DNA of 13,484 nt from an uncultured Brachyspira sp. (GTDB lineage Bacteria > Spirochaetota > Brachyspiria > Brachyspirales > Brachyspiraceae): the NCBI GenBank assembly GCA_934725525.1, contig CAKVCG010000039.1, positions 1 to 13,484 on the forward strand. The letters are read 5' to 3'. The notes under the pieces were generated by a model, which saw nothing but the letters and a program-made list of their open reading frames with translations, did no database searches and had not been told where the DNA came from. Below, one piece after another: positions 7,615-13,484 of this stretch. Every line of letters begins with the position of its first letter. Within the stretch, counting starts at the first letter, position 1. Position numbers and translations under genes: made by a program.

Positions 7615-7671
7615 TTACTCTACAACGCTTCCAAAAGCTTTGTTAACATTAGCTTCCGTTTCAATGCTTGC
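7615..7671 (-). pseudogene. 3'-terminal scrap of a third RND pump gene
   Basis: Read leftwards, these 57 bases encode 18 residues and a TAA that match the C-terminus of pump 2 (NVNEAFGSVVE, stop) with conservative changes (Val to Ile, Glu to Lys). The scrap is at the same distance from merR 2 as the pump 2 stop is from merR 1. Homology ends sharply at about 7672, where unrelated sequence with the neighbouring gene's terminator begins. This is the remnant of an upstream pump whose body was deleted, showing that the array once held at least one more unit on this side. Confidence 0.85.
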
Positions 7672-7696
7672 CGTATATTTAGAGGAATATTTATAC

Positions 7697-7730
7697 AAAA
7701 AAAGGGGAATAAAAATATTTACTCCCCTTT
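7697..7730 (-). terminator. Intrinsic terminator of the PepSY-like gene
   Basis: On the minus strand a 13-bp stem (12 of 13 paired, with a GGGG/CCCC core; 7718-7730 and 7701-7713) encloses a 4-base loop and runs into a T-tract (7697-7703). It starts about 15 bases past the stop codon at 7745. It separates this gene from the efflux array. Confidence 0.88.
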
Positions 7731-7744
7731 ACGACTTTTAGATA

Positions 7745-8179
7745 TTAATCTAATTTTTCTCCCAAAACCTCTCCGTTATTGGATATATAGATTTCTCTTC
7801 TATTATCCAAACTTATCTCATAACTGCTATATTGTTTTTGAATTTTCAATATGCTCGCTTTAGGATATTTTTGTTTAAGAGCGTTTGAAACGGCATTAGG
7901 CAATAAAGTTGCGGATAAAGGCTGATAAGGAGATTTTATCTCTTTCCATTCGCCATTTATAAAGAATTCAATCTCTATACCGCTTTGTAATACCGCTTCA
8001 AAATCTTTTCTGTTCTGTTCCGCATAAAGTATAGGGTCGTTCGGAAAAGACTTTTTAATAAAATCTTGCGCCGCTTTAGGTAAACCTGCAGGTTGTATAA
8101 CCACTCCAGCAAAAGCGCTTATGCTCGTTACGAATATAACCGTAATCACTAAAAATAATTTTTTTATTCGATTTGTCAT
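7745..8179 (-). CDS. Secreted PepSY-like (BLIP-like fold) small protein
   Basis: This 144-residue protein begins with a clear signal peptide: KK after the N-terminus, a hydrophobic stretch FLVITVIFVTSISAFA, and probable cleavage after AFA or near residue 24. The mature part has two similar halves (about 30-80 and 88-143). Each has the pattern 'LP.A...FI...FP...I', a short strand series, and an acidic-aromatic strand (IEIEFFINGEWKEI; YEISLDNRREIYIS). This matches the PepSY-like / DUF2874 family of exported proteins from gut bacteria and spirochaetes. The family's function is unknown; metal or protein binding and protease-inhibitor-like roles have been proposed from the fold. The start is supported by AAGGAGG (8187-8193) seven bases upstream. 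The gene is monocistronic, with its own promoter and terminator, and it lies between the pump array and the rnc operon without an evident link to either. Confidence 0.85.
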   Translation of the reverse strand: MTNRIKKLFLVITVIFVTSISAFAGVVIQPAGLPKAAQDFIKKSFPNDPILYAEQNRKDFEAVLQSGIEIEFFINGEWKEIKSPYQPLSATLLPNAVSNALKQKYPKASILKIQKQYSSYEISLDNRREIYISNNGEVLGEKLD

Positions 8180-8211
8180 AGCAAATCCTCCTTAATGTTT
8201 AATATATTTAT

Positions 8212-8240
8212 ATTATATCGGATTTTTAATTAATTGTCAA
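8212..8240 (-). promoter_or_regulatory. Sigma-70 type promoter of the PepSY-like gene
   Basis: On the minus strand there is a -35 TTGACA (8235-8240) and a -10 TATAAT (8212-8217) with a 17-base spacer. Both hexamers match the consensus perfectly. The expected start of transcription is about 25 bases before the AAGGAGG. Together with the perfect ribosome binding site this predicts strong, probably constitutive expression. The stretch 8241-8419 to its right holds no gene, hairpin or repeat that I can see. Confidence 0.85.
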
Positions 8241-8419
8241 TATATTTTACACTAAATTTTATTAATTTTTACTATAATTAGAAAAAGTAATGATTAAAAT
8301 AATACAAATACTACGATTTTTTATATTTAGAAAAATATTTTTAATTAAAAGTAAATGATTTTTTACAAAACATGATTATTTACTATGAAAAATTGATAAG
8401 GTAATGGAAATTTTGGAAA

Positions 8420-8881
8420 TTATTTGGAAAAAATATGATTTCTATAACAGAAAACTATGCACTCGATATTTTTAATATTATTTTCTTTTAATAATTTTAT
8501 CGCTTCTTTTAATGTAAATCCCGAAGCAAAAACATCGTCTATTAAAAGAATTTTTTTATTTATAAATTTTTCGGGAGAAATTATATTAAAAGCGTTTTTT
8601 ATATTTTCTTCTCTCTCTTTAAGAGTTTCCAAATATTTTTGTTCTTTTATTTCATTATTAAAAATTAGCGCGTTTTCTTTTTTTATATTTAATTCTTTTG
8701 AAATATTATCTGCGAAAAAATTCATTATATTATTATTTTTATTTGAGGGAATAAATAATAAAATGTCGGATTTTAAATTTGAAGATTTATAATAATCGAT
8801 AAATGCATTTAAAATTTTTTTAGGAAAATTAATCTCTTTTCTTTTAAACGCTCTTAATTCGTCTCCAAAATCTTTATCCAA
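8420..8881 (-). CDS. ComF-family phosphoribosyltransferase-like protein, start uncertain
   Basis: The type I phosphoribosyltransferase PRPP-binding motif, KILLIDDVFASGFT, is clear near residues 109-122. An upstream IPSNK segment and the length of the fold fit the C-terminal part of ComF/GntX proteins, which take part in DNA uptake or are of unknown role. As marked, the gene starts at a TTG (8879-8881) with no ribosome binding site. The same frame stays open back to the stop at 8960-8962. It reads YIDDIKVSALGDL directly into DKDFGDELRAFK, which looks like a continuous ComF sequence. The true start is probably upstream, near 8930-8950, using an unusual ATT or ATA codon or coupled to the preceding gene, which ends at 8937. 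No ATG, GTG or TTG exists in that extension. The cysteine zinc finger usual at the ComF N-terminus is absent either way. Confidence 0.75.
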   Translation of the reverse strand: MDKDFGDELRAFKRKEINFPKKILNAFIDYYKSSNLKSDILLFIPSNKNNNIMNFFADNISKELNIKKENALIFNNEIKEQKYLETLKEREENIKNAFNIISPEKFINKKILLIDDVFASGFTLKEAIKLLKENNIKNIECIVFCYRNHIFSK

Positions 8882-8936
8882 ATCGCCAAGAGCGGAAACT
8901 TTAATATCGTCAATATAAAATATTTTGTATATAATA

Positions 8937-9437
8937 TTAATTTCTCTTATCTTTGAATATTAAATAAATTAAAACGGCAAATAAAGAATTAACTATAATT
9001 CCTTTATATCCTTTTAAAAATCCGTTAAACCAAATTTCAATATTTGACTTTAATAAAAATACAAGCAAAATAGAAGATAATCTTGCAATTATAAAAGATA
9101 AAGGCGCTAATATACAAAAAGAAAATTTATTTTTAAGTATAGAAATTAAAACCGAAAAAGTAAAACCTTCAAATATTAAAAAATATAATATCGGAACTTG
9201 AGGCATTCCCGTTATTATCGAATTAATTAAAGGCGAGATTATTGCAAGAGTTATAAGCGAAAGCGGATTTAAAATATAAGAAGCTAAAGATAAAGCGAAA
9301 AATATTGGCAAAAATTCAGTTCCTTTTAATCCGAAATAATGAACGACAATCGGCGAGACTAAACTTATTCCTATTAAAAGTATAAATGCAAGTATTTCAA
9401 AAAGTTTTGTTTTTTCTTTAGTTATATGTTTTATCAT
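8937..9437 (-). CDS. ECF-transporter S-component-like membrane protein
   Basis: This 166-residue, very hydrophobic protein has about five to six membrane segments. The middle region has the order characteristic of energy-coupling-factor S components of the PF12822 type: 'G.KGTEFLPIFFALSLASYIL.P', then 'ISPLINSIITGMPQVP' and 'FLIFEGFTFSVLISIL'. The TGMP-x-P followed by a Glu-containing helix is the most telling part. Such proteins bind a vitamin or precursor in the membrane and use a shared T/A1/A2 module encoded elsewhere. The substrate cannot be assigned. GGAG precedes the ATG at 9435-9437. It is in line with rpe (66-base gap) and comF (the extended comF frame overlaps its end), so it is likely a member of the rnc operon. 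Confidence 0.72.
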   Translation of the reverse strand: MIKHITKEKTKLFEILAFILLIGISLVSPIVVHYFGLKGTEFLPIFFALSLASYILNPLSLITLAIISPLINSIITGMPQVPILYFLIFEGFTFSVLISILKNKFSFCILAPLSFIIARLSSILLVFLLKSNIEIWFNGFLKGYKGIIVNSLFAVLIYLIFKDKRN

Positions 9438-9503
9438 AATTTACTCCATATTAAATTAAATAATTAAATTTTTATTTTTTATTTATATAATTAAGTTTAA
9501 TTT

Positions 9504-10154
9504 TTATTTATTTCCTTTAAGTTTATTTATAACTTCTTTTTTATCTTTGCTGTCTATTATCGCGCTTCCCGAAACCAAAAAATTCGCTCCCGCTTCTATT
9601 ACTCTATCGCAAGTATTCAAATTTATTCCGCCGTCAACGGATAAAAATATATTTCTATCTCCAATAAGTTTTTTTGCTTTTTTAATTTTTTCAATCGAAC
9701 TTTCTATAAATTTCTGTCCGCCGAATCCCGGATTTACCGACATTATAAGCAAATTGTCAATATAATCTATAATCGGTTCGATATTTTCAACGCTCGTATG
9801 AGGATTCAAAACGACTCCCGCTTTTATATTATGAGATTTTATTTGCATAATTAATTTATGCAAATGAATATTATTTTCAAAATGAACGCTTATCATATCG
9901 ACTCCCGCTTTTGCAAAATCGTCTATATGATTTTGAGGATTGACAATCATAAGATGAGCGTCAAGAGGAACTTTGCTTATTTTTTTTATATTGGCTACAA
10001 TTTTCGCTCCGAAAGTTATTTGCGGAACAAATACTCCGTCCATTATATCCAAATGCAAATAATCGCATCCCGCTTTTTCAAGTTCTTTTATACTTTTTTC
10101 CAAATTGACAAAAGACGCGGTTAATATCGAAGGCGCAATAATTATTTTATTCAT
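9504..10154 (-). CDS. rpe: Ribulose-phosphate 3-epimerase
   Basis: This 216-residue cytoplasmic TIM-barrel enzyme interconverts D-ribulose 5-phosphate and D-xylulose 5-phosphate in the pentose phosphate pathway. All family signatures are present: APSIL with Ser9, the metal/catalytic HLDIMDG (His34, Asp36, Met38), DAHLMI (His67), the phosphate-loop MSVNPGFGGQ (about 138-147) and VDGGIN with the catalytic Asp174, then VSGSAI near the C-terminus. Length is normal for the family. The ATG overlaps the stop of rnc as ATGA (10151-10154), and an AAGGA ribosome binding site lies within the end of rnc, so the two are translationally coupled. Confidence 0.97.
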   Translation of the reverse strand: MNKIIIAPSILTASFVNLEKSIKELEKAGCDYLHLDIMDGVFVPQITFGAKIVANIKKISKVPLDAHLMIVNPQNHIDDFAKAGVDMISVHFENNIHLHKLIMQIKSHNIKAGVVLNPHTSVENIEPIIDYIDNLLIMSVNPGFGGQKFIESSIEKIKKAKKLIGDRNIFLSVDGGINLNTCDRVIEAGANFLVSGSAIIDSKDKKEVINKLKGNK

Positions 10155-10882
10155 AATTTTTCCTTATTAAAATTTATATAATCCAAACCATTTTTAGCCG
10201 TTTCCATTTCCGATTCTTTTTTGCTCTTTCCAAAACCTATCGCGTAACTTTTATTATTAACAAAAACTTCCGATTTGAATTTATTATTTTCAATTTCCAT
10301 AGTTTGATATTTAGGATTTATTTTATATTTTTTTTGAATTATTTCTTGAAAAATAGTTTTATAATCTTTATAAGAATCTTCAATATTCAAATTATTCAAT
10401 TTATCTTTATAAGCTTTTATTATAAAATTTTTCGCGTAGTCGATATTGGAATCCAAATAAATCGCTCCAACGATAGCCTCGAATAAATCTTCAAGAATAT
10501 TTTCTTTATATCGGCCGCCAGAAGTGTCCTCTCCATGCCCGAGCAAAATAAAATCGCCCAATTTCAAATCTTTCGACAATCGCGACAACATTTGCGAAGA
10601 AACCAAAGAAGATTTTATTTTTGAAAGCAAACCTTCTTTATAATTTGGATATTTCTTAAAAAGATAATCCGACATAACGAGCGACAAAACCGAGTCTCCC
10701 AAAAATTCGAGCCGTTGATTATATTTTATTTTTTCTTTATTAGATTTATTTTCGTTTGCAAAAGTTCTATGAGTTATCGCCTCGAGCAAATATTTTTCAT
10801 TCTTAAAATTATAAGATATGGCTTTTTGGCAGTCTTTTAAGATTTTGTCAATATCGTATTTTTTATTATATTCTTTTTGCAT
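10151..10882 (-). CDS. rnc: Ribonuclease III
   Basis: This 243-residue double-strand-specific endoribonuclease acts in rRNA maturation and mRNA turnover. The catalytic domain (about 12-160) has the signature NQRLEFLGDSVL (55-66) with Glu59 and Asp63, Glu83, and the second metal-binding pair in LEDLFEAIVGA (Asp132, Glu135). A glutamine (Gln56) replaces the Glu of the E. coli NERLEFLGD motif, which is a common natural variant. The dsRNA-binding domain spans about 170-240 (DYKTIFQEIIQ to SKKESEMETAKNGLDYI). The start is the first ATG in frame. It has no clear ribosome binding site and a promoter-like sequence lies immediately upstream, so the message may be leaderless. It is the first gene of the apparent rnc-rpe-membrane protein-comF operon. 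Confidence 0.96.
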   Translation of the reverse strand: MQKEYNKKYDIDKILKDCQKAISYNFKNEKYLLEAITHRTFANENKSNKEKIKYNQRLEFLGDSVLSLVMSDYLFKKYPNYKEGLLSKIKSSLVSSQMLSRLSKDLKLGDFILLGHGEDTSGGRYKENILEDLFEAIVGAIYLDSNIDYAKNFIIKAYKDKLNNLNIEDSYKDYKTIFQEIIQKKYKINPKYQTMEIENNKFKSEVFVNNKSYAIGFGKSKKESEMETAKNGLDYINFNKEKL

Positions 10883-10888
10883 TCTTTA

Positions 10889-10916
10889 ATAATACAATGA
10901 ATAATAATGCAGTCAA
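10889..10916 (-). promoter_or_regulatory. Possible promoter of the rnc operon
   Basis: On the minus strand there is a -35 TTGACT (10911-10916), a 16-base spacer and a -10 TATTAT (10889-10894). The -10 ends only 6 bases before the rnc ATG, so transcription would begin at or next to the start codon. In an AT-rich genome such matches can occur by chance. Confidence 0.45.
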
Positions 10917-11047
10917 GTATTAATTTGCACCGTTTTTTTAATATTAAAAATTAGTCATTGCAAGCCAAAGGCGAAGCAACCCACTTTAAACCCGTTAACA
11001 TTTCTTAATAACAATGAGGCTTTAGCCCATTGTGCGCTAATATAAAT
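10917..11047. other. Intergenic region with small repeat-like sequences
   Basis: No gene is visible. The stretch is richer in G+C than the surrounding spacers and includes AAGCCAAAGGCGAAGC (around 10962-10977) and a hairpin (11011-11033). It looks like short interspersed-repeat material between the rnc operon and the restriction-modification gene. I see no terminator with a U-tract for the gene to its right. Confidence 0.5.
11011..11033. repeat. Hairpin with GGCTTTAGCC core
   Basis: CAATG (11012-11016) and GGCT (11018-11021) pair with AGCC (11024-11027) and CATTG (11028-11032), with a one-base bulge and a two-base loop. An outer A-T pair extends the stem. The 10-base core GGCTTTAGCC (11018-11027) recurs at 11114-11123 inside the broken tail of the neighbouring methylase, suggesting a small dispersed element. 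Confidence 0.6.
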
Positions 11048-11213
11048 TTAATCTTTACCCTCAATTATCTCAATCTCTCCTTCCGTTAAACCATACAATT
11101 TACGCCAACAGAGGGCTTTAGCCAAACAATCCCATAAATCTCTCGCTCAATTTCAACCGTATCCTCATTAGCGTTCCTATTTTTTAATCTTCAAAATTTC
11201 ATAAACTAAATTA
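11048..11213 (-). pseudogene. Frameshifted remains of the type IIG enzyme C-terminus
   Basis: Beyond the TGA at 11214-11216 the sequence still encodes, in shifting frames, a tail typical of Eco57I-type enzymes. IDNLVYEILKIKK is read from about 11218 down to 11180. After a one-base shift near 11178-11182 the reading is NANEDTVEIEREIYGIV. After a short insertion (about 11102-11124, containing GGCTTTAGCC) it is KLYGLTEGEIEIIEGKD, closed by TAA at 11048-11050. 'YKLYGLTEEEI..IEG' is the familiar end of this family. At least two single-base shifts and one short insertion therefore separate the present stop from the ancestral one, so the protein has lost roughly 55 residues. Confidence 0.7.
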
Positions 11214-13484
11214 TCAATTCTTCACCAATTCCTCAATCTCTGTCTTGCTAATTTTCTCGCTACCAACCAACTTTTCAAATTTTCCGTCTCTAAAAATCTT
11301 ATCTATATTAATCTTCAAACCGCCTCTTATATTTTTATCATAATCGCATATATATTTAATATCTTTAATATTGAATTTATATAAAAAACGCATCAAAAAA
11401 CAATCAAGCAAATCAATATTCGCTTTTATTTTAGAACTTTCAAATCTATTATGTTTTGAATCAAAAACTCTCAACATTTTCTTATAATGATATTTTGCCA
11501 AAACTTCTAAAAATTTATTATATTTTTTTATTTTATCTAATTCGGGAATTGGAAAATTCTGCATAATATCTCCATTGTTATGTCTGCCATCTCCGTAAAT
11601 TCTTAACCACCAATAAAATATATTAGAATTAATCAAACAAAAAATAAAATCTCTATATGTAGAATTAATAGGTTTTATTTCTATACTTTTATAAGGCTCT
11701 TTTAAAAATGCATTATACCAATAATTTCCGCTTGAACGATAAAAAAATCGTTTGCCTTTTCCCAAAATATCTTTTAATCGAATTTTATTTTCTATAAGTT
11801 TCTTTATAATCGAAAAATTTTCTTTTGTTCCTATTTTCGCTAATCTATGTTCTATTTCATAGTTATTTGTTAATCCGTTTTTAGATAAAAGAAAATTATC
11901 TACTTTGGCATATTTTATATTAGAAAATGAGACATTATCTCTATAAAAAACAGAAGTATATATTTTACCTTCAATGCCTTTATTATTACATTCGAGTAAA
12001 GAAGTGCTTTGTGTCATTGTCTTAAAAATCGGACAACCGTCTCTATCGAAACTTGCAATTTTTATTTCTTCAAAATTATTTTTTAATAAAGCTCTTATTT
12101 CGCTTTGAGCTTTTGAAAATGTAATTGCATAAGTTATAATATAATGCAAATTTCTATTTCCTCTTAAAATATTATATCCAAGCTCTACAAAAATACTTGA
12201 AATTTCATTTTTATCGGAGTTTTTATAATATTTTAATAAATCCTTTTGACTTTTGCTTAATAAATTCCCATAAGGCGGATTTCCTATAACCAAATCGAAT
12301 CCTATAAAATCTCCATTTTCGTTTAATACTTCGGGGAATTCAAGTCGCCATTCAAAAGCGTTTTTATATTCTTTACCGCTTAAAACCGAATCCAATTTTT
12401 TTCTTAATATCTGTATTCTGCCATAAGATTCAAAAGCTTCATCTTTTTCGTTTTCGTTTAATTCTTCGATTTCTAATAAATTTTTTGTATAGGTTAATCC
12501 GCTCAATAAATTTTTATCATCTATTAAATACATTCCGTATTTGTCTATATGCGCTTGAATTTCTTTTTCAAGACTGTTTATAGTTTTCGGAGCTTTCAAA
12601 TTAAGAGTTAAATTTTCTTTTATCTCGTTAATTTTTATTTCAATCTCTCTTTTAGAATGTTTTGAATTTTCTCCGTCCGCATTTTTATATTTACCAACAA
12701 GGCATTTATAATCTTTAATTAATTTGTCTATCTTTGGAATATTCTTTAAAGAATCTTTCAAATCGAATCTTGAAATTATAGAATTTCCGCATTTAATATT
12801 TATGTCGATATTAGGCAAAGTTTCTAAATATTTATTTTCTATATCTCTATAATAACTATATTTTAATAATTCTATCCAAAGTCGAAGTTTTGTAATCTCG
12901 CAAGAATTAGGATTAATATCAACACCGAATAAATTATTTTCTATAATTTCTTTTTTAGCGAAAAATATTGTCCGCTGTATTTTATGCGAATCCGTATTTT
13001 CATGTTTCGGACGCTTATAATTATGAATATTATTTTCAGAATCTCTTATAACTATTTCATCGTTTTTAAGTTCTAATTTAATATCTTTTAATCTTCTGCC
13101 GTCCTCGTCTATAAGCAAACCTAAATTATATTTTATTAATAATAATTCGTTTAATGCGGAAACTAAAAAATGTCCGCTTCCAACCGCAGGGTCGCATATT
13201 CTAATTTCATTAAAAATTCTGTTCGCTTCTTTAATATCGTCTATTGCGTTATAAAGTTCATTTATATTTTTAGCCTTATATCCTTCTTCATTAAATTTAT
13301 TTAAGACTATTTTTTGTATGCTTGTCGCACTTATATAATTTGTAATAAAACTTGGAGTATAAAAACTTCCGTCTTTATAACCGTTAAACTTTTCAAATAT
13401 TAATCCCAAAACCGCAGAGTTAATAAGTTTATCGTAATTTGTTTTAATATTATTTTGTAAATCTTGCGAAGTCGTTGTAAAATC
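11214..13484 (-). CDS. Eco57I/type IIG restriction-modification methylase, N-terminus beyond right edge
   Basis: This N6-adenine DNA methyltransferase is probably fused to a nuclease domain encoded beyond the right edge, as in type IIG enzymes. The frame is open to the last base of the window. The TTG at 13407-13409 is internal, since NSAVLGLIFEKFNGY reads through it, so no start is visible. Counted from that TTG, motif X-like FYTPSFITNYI is at 17-27, SAM-binding motif I CDPAVGSGHF at 72-81, DINPNSCEITKLRLW at about 164-178, and catalytic motif IV NPPYG at 377-381. The remaining ~350 residues resemble a target-recognition domain, including FYWWLRIYGDG and MQNFPIP. The present stop (TGA followed by TAA) cuts off a decayed but recognisable tail. 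Catalytic motifs are intact, so methylation may persist, or the gene may be decaying. It lies upstream of the rnc operon, apparently unrelated in function. Confidence 0.88.
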   Translation of the reverse strand, partial: DFTTTSQDLQNNIKTNYDKLINSAVLGLIFEKFNGYKDGSFYTPSFITNYISATSIQKIVLNKFNEEGYKAKNINELYNAIDDIKEANRIFNEIRICDPAVGSGHFLVSALNELLLIKYNLGLLIDEDGRRLKDIKLELKNDEIVIRDSENNIHNYKRPKHENTDSHKIQRTIFFAKKEIIENNLFGVDINPNSCEITKLRLWIELLKYSYYRDIENKYLETLPNIDINIKCGNSIISRFDLKDSLKNIPKIDKLIKDYKCLVGKYKNADGENSKHSKREIEIKINEIKENLTLNLKAPKTINSLEKEIQAHIDKYGMYLIDDKNLLSGLTYTKNLLEIEELNENEKDEAFESYGRIQILRKKLDSVLSGKEYKNAFEWRLEFPEVLNENGDFIGFDLVIGNPPYGNLLSKSQKDLLKYYKNSDKNEISSIFVELGYNILRGNRNLHYIITYAITFSKAQSEIRALLKNNFEEIKIASFDRDGCPIFKTMTQSTSLLECNNKGIEGKIYTSVFYRDNVSFSNIKYAKVDNFLLSKNGLTNNYEIEHRLAKIGTKENFSIIKKLIENKIRLKDILGKGKRFFYRSSGNYWYNAFLKEPYKSIEIKPINSTYRDFIFCLINSNIFYWWLRIYGDGRHNNGDIMQNFPIPELDKIKKYNKFLEVLAKYHYKKMLRVFDSKHNRFESSKIKANIDLLDCFLMRFLYKFNIKDIKYICDYDKNIRGGLKINIDKIFRDGKFEKLVGSEKISKTEIEELVKN

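Noticed and set aside
1..7671. The long repeat as a composite transposon or prophage
   Set aside because: There is no transposase, integrase, terminal inverted repeat or target duplication around the units. Direct repeats of chromosomal genes explain the pattern.
8241..8419. Possible small RNA or regulatory gene in the spacer
   Set aside because: It is AT-rich sequence without a stable hairpin, ribosome binding site or terminator on either strand.
8457..8792. Plus-strand open frame of 111 codons
   Set aside because: It is opposite the ComF-like gene, whose PRPP motif shows that the minus strand is the coding one.
9547..10486. Plus-strand open frames opposite rpe and rnc (9547-9765, 9858-10124, 10304-10486)
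   Set aside because: rpe and rnc have all catalytic motifs on the minus strand; these are shadows of AT-rich coding sequence.

Overview
The window is very AT-rich. All recognisable genes lie on the minus strand, so transcription runs right to left. Low GC, the ComF / ECF-type membrane protein / rpe / rnc neighbourhood, RND pumps whose relay residues differ from the Proteobacterial ones, and a secreted PepSY-like protein suggest a host-associated spirochaete of the Brachyspira type. This is an inference from composition and protein character. No rRNA, tRNA, CRISPR array, transposase or integrase was found.

Left half (1-7671): a tandem array of two units, each a MerR-family regulator followed by an HAE1/AcrB-type RND efflux pump. 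Read in transcription order, it starts with a 57-base scrap of a third pump (7671-7615). Next come MerR 2 (7505-7128), pump 2 (6893-3753), MerR 1 (3644-3267) and pump 1 (3032 to beyond the left edge). The two MerR proteins are identical. The pumps are identical over about the first 561 residues, then diverge abruptly, most strongly in the second periplasmic (porter) half. By eye, the identical block is 1350-3694 against 5211-7555, about 2.3 kb. Each regulator and each pump has a promoter with a 19-base spacer carrying a dyad, which is the MerR-activator architecture. Each unit therefore looks like a self-contained regulon. No membrane-fusion or outer-membrane partner is visible.

Middle (7672-8240): a stand-alone gene for a small secreted PepSY-like protein, with a consensus-like promoter, a strong ribosome binding site and an intrinsic terminator.

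Right-middle (8420-10916): a probable housekeeping operon in the order rnc (RNase III), rpe (ribulose-phosphate 3-epimerase), an ECF-type S-component-like membrane protein, and a ComF-like phosphoribosyltransferase. rnc and rpe overlap by ATGA. The annotated ComF start is doubtful because conserved-looking coding sequence continues upstream of it.

Right end (11048-13484): a large Eco57I/type IIG restriction-modification methylase, cut by the right edge. Its last ~55 codons survive only as frameshifted fragments beyond the present stop codon. One fragment is interrupted by a short element whose GGCTTTAGCC core recurs about 96 bases away.

The most interesting part is the pump array. Duplication plus homogenisation appears to have produced two pumps with the same N-terminal half and the same regulator but different substrate-porter halves, and the scrap shows that more units once existed.
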